From Nilaparvata lugens (lineage: Eukaryota; Arthropoda; Insecta; Hemiptera; Delphacidae): a DNA stretch of 64,000 bases. Location of the stretch: contig NC_052518.1 in assembly GCF_014356525.2 (NCBI RefSeq), positions 10,870,874 to 10,934,873 of the forward strand, read 5' to 3'. Position 1 is the stretch's first letter. Each line of letters begins with the position of its first letter. Under the pieces are notes generated by a model. The model was not told the origin of the DNA and made no database searches. It was given only the letters and a program-made list of their open reading frames with translations. The translations under genes were made by a program, and so were the position numbers. Shown piece by piece: positions 34,054 through 44,930 of the stretch.

Positions 34054-34420
34054 GATTATTTTCAGTTCCAGAAGTGCCAATGTCCTATCTCAAAGCAATA
34101 AAACGTTATAAAAATTTATACTAACAATGTCATGATTAATGTCATAACTATTTGTCTTTAGTTATTCCCCTCTGAATGCGAAAACACTTCGTGCCAGAAC
34201 TACCAATGTCGACTATCGATTATTTTCAGTTCCAGAAGTGCCAATGTCCTATCTCAAAGCAATAAAACGTTATAAAAATTTATACTAGCAATGTCATGAT
34301 TAATGTCATAACTATTTGTCTTTAGTTATTCCACTCTGAATGCGAAAACTACCATTGAAGACATATGTTTTTAGATTGTCATTCATACTTCGTGCCAGAA
34401 CTACCAATGTCGATTTCTGC
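34054..34420 (+). repeat. Two-copy tandem repeat, period about 164
   Basis: The block GATTATTTTCAGTTCCAGAA ... ATTAATGTCATAACTATTTG ... CTCTGAATGCGAAAAC, then CTTCGTGCCAGAACTACCAA, begins at 34054 and again at 34218 with very few changes. The second copy has an extra about 40 bases before the last block. Non-coding. Confidence 0.8.
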
Positions 34421-35044
34421 ACTTCTAGCACTTGCATTTCTGTATCGAAATGCCGTAGTTCGAAAATACACGGTGAACTTTCACGCTGATTTGTGAGAAA
34501 GTTGATATTTTGACATAGGTAGTTCTTGCACCAAGCTACAGAATATTAATCAGCATAGAACATGTGTCAACGCATGAAGGACAGTCAAGAAAATAGCATC
34601 AGCTGTTATAAATTAATGAAAAAATTGTCGAAATTGCTCGTGATTAATAATCAAAATGAATAAATGATAAATCACAACACATTTCTTTTAAAATGCACCT
34701 TCAATGTTATTTTGTTATATCCTGAAAAAGAATGAAAGTGTGAGTTAATTATGTTGTCCAACGAACTTGATCTGTGAAAAGGTTCAAAGAATATGTGTAC
34801 AAAATTTGAAGCTGTTTGATCTTTGGGTGCTGTTTGATGTTTATTAGGTGGATGTTGTGAACAAATTTTCTTTAAAATGTAATTTATGAAATAGTTACGA
34901 TTATTTCAAGCTCTTATAATAATGATAAACGTTATTATCAAGTGATAATAATGAAATATCTCTTCTATGTTTGGTTTTGAAGCATCTACATTTAAAAATC
35001 TACTTTATGAAAATAATTAAGGACTGAAAATTTTGTGAACAAGT
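34421..35044. other. Intergenic stretch, no gene seen
   Basis: AT-rich; no ORF, hairpin or known repeat. Confidence 0.3.
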
Positions 35045-35176
35045 AGGCTACAAGATTTAACCTATTTCGGATTATGTGTAACCTTATCTAAATTTGAGAG
35101 GAATAGCACAAGGTTACCTTATTTTTCTCTCCCTATCATTTTGATGATGTACTTATTGTATGAATCAATAAAGAAT

Positions 35177-35222
<46 letters not shown>

Positions 35223-35355
35223 ACCAACGACAAGAATTAACCTACTTCGGACTATATGTAACCTTATCTAAATTTGGGAGAGGAATAGCACAAGGTTATC
35301 TTATTTTTTCTCTCACTATCATTCTAATGATGTACTTATTGTATAAATCAATAGA
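35045..35355 (+). repeat. Direct duplication around an (AT)n microsatellite
   Basis: ACCTATTTCGGATTATGTGT ... GAATAGCACAAGGTTACCTT ... ATGATGTACTTATTGTATGA at about 35059-35172 recurs at about 35239-35353, separated by a pure AT dinucleotide run (about 35178-35217). Confidence 0.8.
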
Positions 35356-36479
35356 AAAACAATTATAATGTTATGAAGTTATGTTTGATTTTTTATGATA
35401 TCATGCTAGCCACTGAGCCAAGAACTATGATTAAAACACACTTCCATGAGTTGCAGATGACAAAAATGATAAACACACTTAGTTATATTGACTAGTCAAT
35501 ACAGTTGTCAGTGATGAGGGTGTGTGATTTGGAATTGAGTTGATCGTTGACTGTGAACTCAATTTCAATTCAAACACCCTCTCAACCATTTTCATCACTG
35601 ACTCCCCTAAAATCCACCTACTTCACCCTCACCCATACCTACTCCCACCTCTCACCAACTTGTACCTCAATCTACCTAACTTGATTCAAGTAAATCATCT
35701 TAGTGCAGAACACCGAAGATAGACATAATTGTTCGAAACTCGTCCGTGACTTTCGAGGCCCAAATGATACAGGAGTGGCGAATGGCACAGACTTTTCACT
35801 CCTGTATAGACATATGGTCCAAGAACATATGTGGTGCCAAGTCTCTATTTTGTGTTAATTGGGTCTTATGGTAAGTGAACTGTACAGCAAGTAAAATATT
35901 ACATAATATTAATTCTACCACTCCTACCTTTCACTCACCTCAAAAAATGTAAATATTATTTTTAAATTTCATCAACTTATTTTTTATCATTCTTTCAAAA
36001 ATTATTCAACATTCAATCAATAATTTGTTCGTTTATTCTCTTTCAGACACCAGAACATATTACAGAATGTATATAGACAGATAGAAAGTGTGAACATCAA
36101 AAGCCATCTAGTTTCCCAGTATACCTAGTTTTCATTCTGAATCTAACAATAGGAACTGAGCTTCTAACATCATGAATAAATTTAATATATTTTCTAGTTA
36201 ACTATAATTTAGTTAATATAATATTAACTAAAAAACTTTCCTCATAGTAGATTTTTTTGTGAATATTTTGTTTATTTTTTTCAATTTAAGTATACAAAAA
36301 ATGAAGTATAAAGTAATACTAGAAATTAAGACATTGCATTGAGTTTGCCAAAGATGATAATTTTTAATGTGCTTTGATGTATAAAAAACATAATATCATG
36401 GTTATTTAATGTGTAGAGGCTTAAAAGAGTGATGACCATTCTGCACTAAATCGTAATAAGCCTATATAAGTTTGTATCT
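35356..36479. other. Intergenic stretch, no gene seen
   Basis: A Pro/Leu-rich 60-codon frame at 35540-35722 has no recognisable features. The rest is AT-rich. Confidence 0.3.
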
Positions 36480-36805
36480 ATTGCACTGTGTACTTCTTAC
36501 TCATTTTGTTGCTTCATTGGCAGGTATCAGTCCTCTGACATTCATTTGTTAGTTTTATCCATTCTTTGAAACATTTTTTATTTTAATTTAAGAATCTTTT
36601 CATTTCTATATTCAGTTTTATGATAATTTTCTTGTATACATATATTTTTTTCCTTCTCTTGTATTTCTATATATTTTTTTCTTTTAACATTATTGGAATT
36701 GTAAGTTACATTGCTCATTGTTAATCTTGTATTGTTGTATTTGTGAAGGAGACACATTAGGGGTAACCTGTTGTCTCCATAAATAAATAAATAAATAAAT
36801 AAGTT
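36480..36805 (+). mobile_element. LINE 3' UTR fragment with (AAAT)n tail
   Basis: T-rich sequence leading to GGGGTAACCTGTTGTCTCCA and then an ATAAATAAATAAATAAATAA tail at 36779-36802, the pattern of a LINE or SINE 3' end. No coding part; the left limit is uncertain. Confidence 0.4.
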
Positions 36806-37109
36806 GGTTTTCAATTATCTAGTTTTTACGTCTTATTACTGAATGGAAAATTCATAGCTGTTATAGAGCTTTTTTGCATTAAACTCAAGTTACTCAATAA
36901 TCAGGTTGTTTCATTTACAGTTGAGCTGCGTTTACACCAGAGTTGTCAACTGAGTTTCAACAAATAGCAGTAGTTTGTTGCCAATTTGTTTCAGTGTGCA
37001 GCGTTCTTAAAAATGCGATCATAAAAAAAACATCAATGCTTTGCATGCAACCAATGCTGACAGTCAGTTTGATGTGAAGAGTAACACACTTTCACCTAGA
37101 GTGAAATGA

Positions 37110-37780
<671 letters not shown>

Positions 37781-38420
37781 TTAGAACATCCAATACAAGT
37801 CGCAAAGATCACGCCATTGAAAAATAATTACACCTGTAAAAATAATGAAAATAATAATTTCTCTGAATGCCAATCATTATCAAATAATATTTATTTGTTC
37901 ATAAAAAGGAGTTTATTTAGAATTACAGAGACGTTGCTGATAATAAATTTAATCCTAATTATGTAACCTCTCTATAGCCTAATAATATGTGTTGGGATGA
38001 TCAATATGATACATTCATTTATTCAGGCATGATTTTTATTCCAGATATTTATCAAGATTCTAAGTCATTTTTTTATTCAATAATTTATATGGTTTTAAAA
38101 TTTGTGATTTTTGTTGTTAGGGTAACGACGTGAGTATGATATTAAGAAATGAGAGAATTTAAGGGCCATACCATACTAAGCGTTTTTTCAAGCGTTTTCA
38201 GACAGTTTTCTAGAGTCGGCAGAGCAGGAAGCTCTCCGATTGGCTGATTGGGTTGGCGCCTGATAAAACACTTAATATAGTGTGGCTCTAAAGCTGTAAG
38301 TAATCATATACGGTAATTTAAAGATTTTCAAATTGAAATTTCTTAAGCAGTACTTTTATTGGACAAAATTGATTATAGGCTACCCACTACAAAGACTTTC
38401 TGATGCGAAACATGGGTACT

Positions 38421-38574
38421 TAGGGCCGTTTGCACAGTGACAGTTTAAACTGAATTTCATTTTAAACTAGATTAAATCCGTATCAAGTATCGTTTGTTAT
38501 AATGTGGTTCATTTCGAGTTTAAGCCAACAGCTGATTAAATTCAGTTTAAGCTTTGACTGTGCAAACGGCCCTA
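38421..38574. mobile_element. MITE with 18-bp inverted ends
   Basis: TAGGGCCGTTTGCACAGT at the left and ACTGTGCAAACGGCCCTA at the right are perfect inverted ends. Inner AGTTTAAACTGAATTTCATT / TTAAATTCAGTTTAAGC also pair in part. Similar words (GGTCGTTTGCACAGTAAAAG) appear at 63884-63905. A related but different element end, GGGCCATACCATACTAAGCG, lies at 38163-38290. Confidence 0.75.
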
Positions 38575-40239
38575 AATAATATAAAACTTAAACGTTTAAT
38601 ACTGTACTGTAAATAATAAAGGGAAAAGCTTACATAGGCAACATAATATACTGCCTGTGCGTAAGCTCGAGCCAAGTTTATTATTGAGTGTTATAGAAAA
38701 AACATTGAAAGTTTCGAATCTTGAGTACCTATTACAATCATCAATTAGAAAAAAGGCTGAAAAATAAAGATAAGATTGATGAAGCAGTAATTTTAAAGAA
38801 GCGGCGAACTAATAATCAAATTCTTTGAAGTAGAGAAATAGTATCACTAAATGATAGAGTGTGTATTATACAGCATGTCCCGAGCACCAGACGGAGAGAG
38901 ATAAGGAGGGCAAGTCAACGGGACCGACCTCCCAACGATAAGGAGACGGCAAACTCTTCGTCCAAATAGCCAATTTTTGAGGTGTTTTTTGAAAATTGAA
39001 AGAGACGCAGCATTGGAAAAAGTCTGGATGCAATAAGTTGAAAGTTACGAAATAAAATACGTGAAATATAGAGGTTTTATTTGTAGAAGATCTTGTGCTA
39101 ACACCGACATTTGAAGCGTACCTAGTATTACGGCTGCTCAGTATTAATTTGAAACTAAAATATAATTCAATATCACCACAGACAACCAGTTTTAACTGCG
39201 ATATCACTGTTATCAAGCCTAATTAATGCTAATTATTTCTTTGAGAGCGAACTAACTTTTTAATTTGAGGTTAGTTTTGACTTACCTAGCGTCTGAGGAA
39301 ATTTATCTCCCAACAACCTTATTTTTTAAGAATATGGAAAGAATTTTTCAAATTATTATTATTAATATTCAGAATAAAAGCTAGAAATTTAAAAAGACCA
39401 CACAGTCAATACTTCATAATCAATAAAAGTTTGGTTATGCTTAATATATTACCATCGGGTAGACAATAAATTTAGAATGTTGACAAGTTGGCCGACTTCA
39501 AGCTGAACAAGGAATGTTAACTTCATGACCGACTTGATTTTGTTTTGTAATTTCCAGTTTGTCGGTAATATTAGAAAATTAAAATTTTTCTATATTATTT
39601 ATGATTCATATAAACAATTCTCATCATTTGAATATTTTTATAATACTATAATCAAGTTGGTCCTTGAATATGAAGCAAGATTTTACCGGCAAATTCAAAA
39701 GTATTTAATAACCGGCAAATTCAAAATCTGTATAACTATGAATTTGAATGCTTTATAATAATAGTGATTTATTAAAAATGTGCTAACTTGGGATCATAAT
39801 TAATCTAGCTGCATCAATGATAAGTTCACCTAGAAAAATCACACCAACCTGAAAGTATAAGCCTACTGAAATGCATTTTATTAGTAAAACAATACCGCAC
39901 TACTGACTACTATACTAATATTATAGTATTAGAACATGGGTTCATGCGATAAAGCTTGATAAAAGCATTTAATAATCGAAACTCTCTGACTTGATATAAT
40001 ATTCTGATTGTTCATGCAGCAGTATTGCCGAAAAACTATTACTTGATACTAGGATGTATTTTTCTATACTATAAACCCTATTAGGAGCTGTTTGTTTCCC
40101 AGGAACAGCCCATGTGTGTTGGTTTTACAATACATTACTGGATTCCTGCATCCTTTACAAGAACCAGAAGTTTTTTCCTATGCTAACATCCCATTCATCA
40201 CCTGGTTGCTTGTCGCAATTCAGTGTGATATGCTTGGCA
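38575..40239. other. AT-rich stretch upstream of SOSS-B, no gene seen
   Basis: Contains TATACAGCATGTCCCGAGCA at about 38870, which resembles the TATACAGGGTGTCCC end of several insect transposons. A 116-codon - strand frame (38866-39216) has no family features. Probably intron or upstream DNA of SOSS-B. Confidence 0.3.
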
Positions 40240-41170
40240 GTGTCTTTAGACTGATTAGTCCTTGTGACCTACATGAGTTCCACTCCTGGTCTTCTTTGAA
40301 GGTCCTTCCGCTGAGGTCCTTCCCCTTCCTCAGCGGAAGGGGCTGCCAAGTTGCCTCTAGGGTGCCTGGCCACCCTTGACTCAGCCTCTTGACCCTCATT
40401 TGTGCCTGGAGTTTCACCCATCTCTGGTCTCTTGGGTTTTCCTTTTTGTCCCTCCAAAACTTCGCAGGGTCAAAAGCCTCACCTCTTCTGAGACGTTTTG
40501 CCTAAATGGCCGCCCTTCTTTGAGCAGTGACGAGGTTTGGTCTGTCCACCCACAAACTCGTGAGCTATGTGAGTTACACTCCTGGCCTATTTGTAGGTCC
40601 TTCACTGAGAGAGGGGACGCCAAACTAGGGCACCCGGCAACCAGCCACCCTCGACTCAGCCTCTTGACCGACATTTGTGCCTGGAGTTTTTCACATCTCT
40701 GGTCTCTTGGGTTTTTCTTTTTGCCCCTCCGAAACTCTGCAGGTCAAAAGCCTCACCTCTCCCAAGAAGTTTTGCCTGAATGGCCACCCTTCTTTGAGCA
40801 ATGGTGAATTTTGGCCTCTCCTCCCACAGACTCGTGACCAACATGAGTTCCACTCCTGGCTTTTTTGTAGGTCCTTCCGCTGAAGGAGGAGTCACTAAAT
40901 TGCCTCTAGGGCACCCGGTCATCATCGACTCAGCCTCTTGACCGACATTTGTGCCTGGATTTTCACCCATCTCTGGTCTCTTTGGTTTTTCTTTTTGCCC
41001 CTCCAAAACTGCCCTGATGGTGCAGATCTCGTGGCTTTGAAGGCAAGGCAACTTCTGGAGTTGCCTTGGAGTCCCTTTTAGTCACCTCATACGACGAGAA
41101 GGGATACTGTGGGTGAATTCTGGTTTTCAACACATTCTTGAGTACATGTTCGACTCAAAGCTCCCCTAAC
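40240..41170 (-). repeat. GC-rich three-copy tandem array, period about 275
   Basis: The block CTCAGCCTCTTGACC(G/C) starts at 40380, 40655 and 40929. Each copy also has CATCTCTGGTCTCTTGGGTT, GCCCCTCC(A/G)AAACT, and GAGTTCCACTCCTGGC upstream. The array is far more GC-rich than the neighbourhood and gives overlapping long frames on both strands that I treat as shadows. It ends in GAGTTGCCTTGGAGTCCCTT and GGGATACTGTGGGTGAATTC, a tail type I have seen in insect repeats but cannot name. Confidence 0.75.
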
Positions 41171-41599
41171 CCACAGGAGGCAAAAACGCTAATCTTTTCT
41201 GTATCATTCCAGATTCCAATTTTAGTATTATGTACTGCCAAAGCAAGTACAAGCTACCTATATCATTACATCATCTAAAAGTACAATCATCATTATCTTT
41301 ATTAGACCCTAGTCGATCAAAACAAATCATCTTCATTGAAGTAAAATTTGATTCTCTTTCAATAAACGTATCAAACAGTATCACTCTTATGGACATTGAA
41401 ATATACATGTTAAATGTTATAAATGTATAAATGTTATCATACTGCTATAGCTTAAATTGAGATTGAAAATAATACTATTTTGACACAGCTCTTTCATTGC
41501 TAATACATTATTATAACTCACTAAATAAATAAGAAATAACAAATGATCTATTTATCATAAATAAACACATTTGCTGCTAAAATAACAATGTTAGAACAT

Positions 41600-41933
41600 A
41601 AATAATTCAAAGTTATGTAGTTTACGAAACACTCACTAGAGCTCTGGCATCGTTCCATGTGTACCCTCAAAGGTTTTAGCCATCTTTTTAAACATTCCAA
41701 ATTCATTATTTACCATTAGGTCGACCAAAGGTCTATTAGATCGACCGAAGCCAACAATGAAAATGAACTCAGCTCGAGGACAAAATGGCCGGTAACCCTA
41801 ACCACTAACCACTTACTAGGAATAGAGCAAGGTCGTTATGTTTATTTCAATGATACTATCCTAGTTAATTACTTTATCTGAACTGGAAGACGTTGTTTCG
41901 TTTACATAGCTTCTATAACCATCAATATTAATC
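41600..41933. promoter_or_regulatory. Likely PDK promoter region, possibly divergent
   Basis: The 5' UTR of PDK must lie here or upstream. ACAAAATGGCCG at about 41782 resembles a YY1-type site. On the - strand a short frame MAKTFEGTHGTMPEL (about 41642-41688) runs into GTGAGT, a possible donor, and might be a first exon of a divergent transcript, for example a 5' exon of the SOSS-B gene. No TATA box is evident. All of this is inference. Confidence 0.25.
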
Positions 41934-42036
41934 ATGAAGCTTGTACCGTTTTTGTTTAATAAAATTCCAAAAATGTTGGATTTTTATTCTCAATTCAACC
42001 CGACTCCGATGTCAATCAAGCAGTTCATTGACTTTG
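41934..42036 (+). CDS. Pdk: Pyruvate dehydrogenase kinase, exon 1 (N-terminus)
   Basis: First coding exon of the mitochondrial kinase that phosphorylates and inactivates the E1-alpha subunit of the pyruvate dehydrogenase complex. ATG at 41934 with an in-frame stop at 41916 just upstream. It encodes MKLVPFLFNKIPKMLDFYSQ and FNPTPMSIKQFIDF, then one base (G) before GTAAGT. Human PDKs have SKFSPSPLSMKQFLDFG here. The next exon (55920) supplies GA-CTG-AGC, giving DFG-LSACEKK. The five exons in the window sum to 849 coding bases, 283 codons, with every junction in phase. The basic/hydrophobic start fits a mitochondrial presequence. Downstream exons (ATP-lid and C-terminus) lie beyond the right edge. 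Confidence 0.88.
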
Positions 42037-43060
42037 GTAAGTTTAAAATTTCAGTATTTATTCATTTTACTATTTCCTAGTTTTTGGCTCTACTTAATCT
42101 ATTTGACATGACTGTTTATAAATTTAACCTGGTATTAATCTATTATGTAGATATTATTGGCAACATGACTATTGTCACACCTGATAATAGTACAATGCCC
42201 CTGGGTTTGTTTTTGTTTATTTTCTTGCCTTATCATTTTAGACTTATACAATTATTAGGGTTAAGGACAGCTATTTCAATTGATGAATTAATTTAAAAAA
42301 TGTATTGAAATATTCATTTTAATGCCTTCTACTTATAAATCATGCTATTTAATTTTCGTCGTTCACTTGGGTCTTGTGATTTGAAGTAAATAATTTCAAA
42401 ATGAATCTTATTCAAGCTCGCGTTTGAAGTACTTTGTAGACTAAGTATAACTTTCATTTTGAATTCTTCTCTTTTTACCAGGACTAGATTGAATTTAATA
42501 CATTATTGAATCCAAATTTAAAGTATATAAATTATTAAGGGTTAAGAGACAGTCATACCACACCTAACCTTTTTATTAGGTAACCATAATAATTTACTAT
42601 AACTTCCCGTTCATTACTTTTATGTAACTTTGCAATCACCTCGTCATTTTATATATAATTCGGTTGCTGTAATATTTTTTTCAAATAAATGTTTATTGTA
42701 AAAAATCAGAATTGGTTTATGAGTCAATCGGCAGTTGAATTGACCTAGCCTATCATGAAGTTGTCATTGTTGACTCATCTTAACACATTGAATGATTGGA
42801 CCCGACTGTTGAAATTTCAATATATTAAGAGAATTATATTTTAATATAGAAATAATTGTCAATAATAAACGAAATTTGCAAATATTGCTTTTAAAGTATG
42901 CAATGTTTTGGCCTAACTGAAAATGGCGGGAAGTTGCACGTTTTACATGAATTTCAACTTTTCATCATGTTTTGTTGCATCGATGTGGCGAACAATTTTC
43001 AGAATATTAAATAAACTTATTTGACGGTGGAAAATTAAGGTTCAATTACTAAGCGACTAC

Positions 43061-43386
43061 TATAGTGAGGTCCACGTTATAATGGTAGTATTTTATTAAC
43101 ATTGGTGTTGCTATCCTTGTCTATCACTTGACAAAGCAGGTAACGCTATTCTATTCTAGGACAAAAATATAATTTCAATTATAAAAATTAATTATTAAAT
43201 CATTGAGAAATATTTTTTCTTGACGAATAAAATATAATTAATTTTTTTAACAAGAATGAACACTAAATATTACATCAGATATACCGGTATCAGCTATTTC
43301 CTAGAGAAGGCATTGGCTAGGTAGAGAATCGTCAACGCTATTCTCCTATATTTTCCCACTGCCATTATAACGTGGACCTCACTACA
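43061..43386. mobile_element. TA-type MITE, copy 1
   Basis: Inverted ends TATAGTGAGGTCCACGTTAT and ATAACGTGGACCTCACTA, with AATGGTAGT / ACTGCCATT inside. The partner copy at 50261-50638 has the same ends and internal words (TTGCTATCCTTGTCTATCA, GAATGAACA, GTATCAGCTA). A mariner-like TA target is suggested by the ends, not proved. Confidence 0.75.
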
Positions 43387-43910
43387 GTCCCGCGGTTATA
43401 GCCGTACTGTATTGACGGCTGCAGTCTATCACTGTATTATTGTAGTCTATATATGTCGCCTACAGCCATTAATACAGCGCAGCTTGTGTCGTAACAGTCG
43501 TCGCTTGAGTTTTAGACCTTAAGCGACGATACTAGTCGCGCGGCAATAGACTACAACCGTTGATACAACTTGACAATATATCTGTGCGCGTACAGTTTTC
43601 GCTTAGAATTGACATCTCGTAGTAGGATTTTGCATCTTCTATAAGTTCAATTCCTAAGCGACAAATATAGCCGTTCGGCTACTGTCGCGGTGTATTAACG
43701 ACTGTAGTCTATTACTGTATAATATACAGTAATTGTATTTTGCTACTCTCATTTGTTACTAATAATCATTATTTATTATTTTATCATTGTAGTCTAATTA
43801 TGTCGATATGATGAATAGGCTACAATAAAAGGTAATAGACTTCAGTCGTTTGTACAGCGAGGATAGTCATTACAGTCGGCGCTTAGGGATACACATAATA
43901 ACAAAATGAG
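43387..43910. repeat. Decayed GC-richer repeat with TATAGCCG/CGGCTA themes
   Basis: Contains repeated words GTAGTCTAT, AGCGACGATA, AATTCCTAAGCGACAAATAT and CGGCTACTGTCGCGG in both orientations, joined end to end with the MITE at 43061. Related to 6890-6970, 17360-17620 and 32905-32965. Looks like stacked remnants of one transposon family. Confidence 0.45.
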
Positions 43911-44261
43911 AGGTAAATAGTTATGTTGACTACATGAAAGTAAAATTTGATTATTTTGAACGGATGAATTTTGCAGAGCATTCAATTCTGAATAGTAATT
44001 GTGCATAATTACTAGCTTAAATTTACTAGTTATTTGGTGAAATGAGCTATGTTATGAAAAGGTGATTTTTTACTATTGAAGCATGTTAATTTGATTATTA
44101 GACCGATGAATAGGTTTTTATAATAAATTTGAAGATAATTTAATTGTGATCGCCGTATCTGTCCAGACGTCTTGTTCTTTCATAAGAAATATTCTGGAAA
44201 TTCTGTAATCGCAACATTTCTAGACAGGGGTTAATTTCTCTCAGAACACATTTTTTACTTT

Positions 44262-44930
44262 CCTTGCCCTACTACCATAGGTAAGGAAAGTATTGCTTTC
44301 CAAAAAAAATTAAGGTACCCCAATTTCCAGTTTTCTAGACGTTTCAAGGCCCCCTGAGTCCAAAAACGTGATTTTTGGGTGTTGGTCTGTGTGTGTATGT
44401 GTGTATGTCTGTGAACACGATAACTCCATTACCAATCAACCGATTGACTTGAAATTTTTAAACCTAAGGTCCTTATACCCTGAGGATCCGACAATAAGAA
44501 ATTCAATAAAATTCAATCCAAGATGGCGGAAAAAATGGCGGGTAATTACTAAAAAACCATGTTTTTCACGGTTTTCTCGAAAACGGCTCTAACGATTTTC
44601 TTCAAATTCATACCATGGATAGCTATTTATAAGCCCTATCAACTGGCATTAGTCTCATTTCTGGGAAAATTTCAGGAGCTCCGTAATATTCTTGAGAAAA
44701 ATGGCGGATAATGACTAAAAAACCATGTTTTTCACGGTTTTCTCGAAAACGGCTTTAACGATTTTCTTCAAATTTATACCATGGATAGCTATTTATAAGC
44801 CCTGTCAACTGACATGAGTCTCATTTCTGGGAAAATTGCAGGAACTCCGTAATATTCTTGAGAAAAATGGCAGTTAACGTTGAAAGGTACCAAGGAAAGT
44901 TGTGTGAGTGTACCACACCAGATTTTTAAA
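44262..44930 (+). mobile_element. CTTTCCTTGCC element, copy 1
   Basis: Starts TTTTTTACTTTCCTTGCCCT with ATAGGTAAGGAAAGTATTGC right behind, a small hairpin (CTTTCCTTGCC/GGTAAGGAAAG). It continues with GAACACGATAACTCCATTAC and ends ACCAAGGAAAGTTGTGTGAG followed by TGTACCACACCAGATTTTT. A 165-base internal unit (ATGGCGGATAAT... CCATGTTTTTCACGGTTTTC ... GGATAGCTATTTATAAGCCC) is repeated twice. Non-coding; a 74-codon frame here is a shadow. Confidence 0.75.

Noticed and set aside
38866..39216. 116-codon frame on the - strand
   Set aside because: No domain, composition follows the AT-rich background, and it starts beside a transposon-end-like motif.
40092..41051. Several overlapping 60-143 codon frames on both strands
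   Set aside because: All fall in the GC-rich tandem array; frames repeat with the unit and oppose each other, so they are by-products of composition.
44368..44592. 74-codon frame in the CTTTCCTTGCC element
   Set aside because: The homologous region at 52347 does not preserve it; non-coding repeat.
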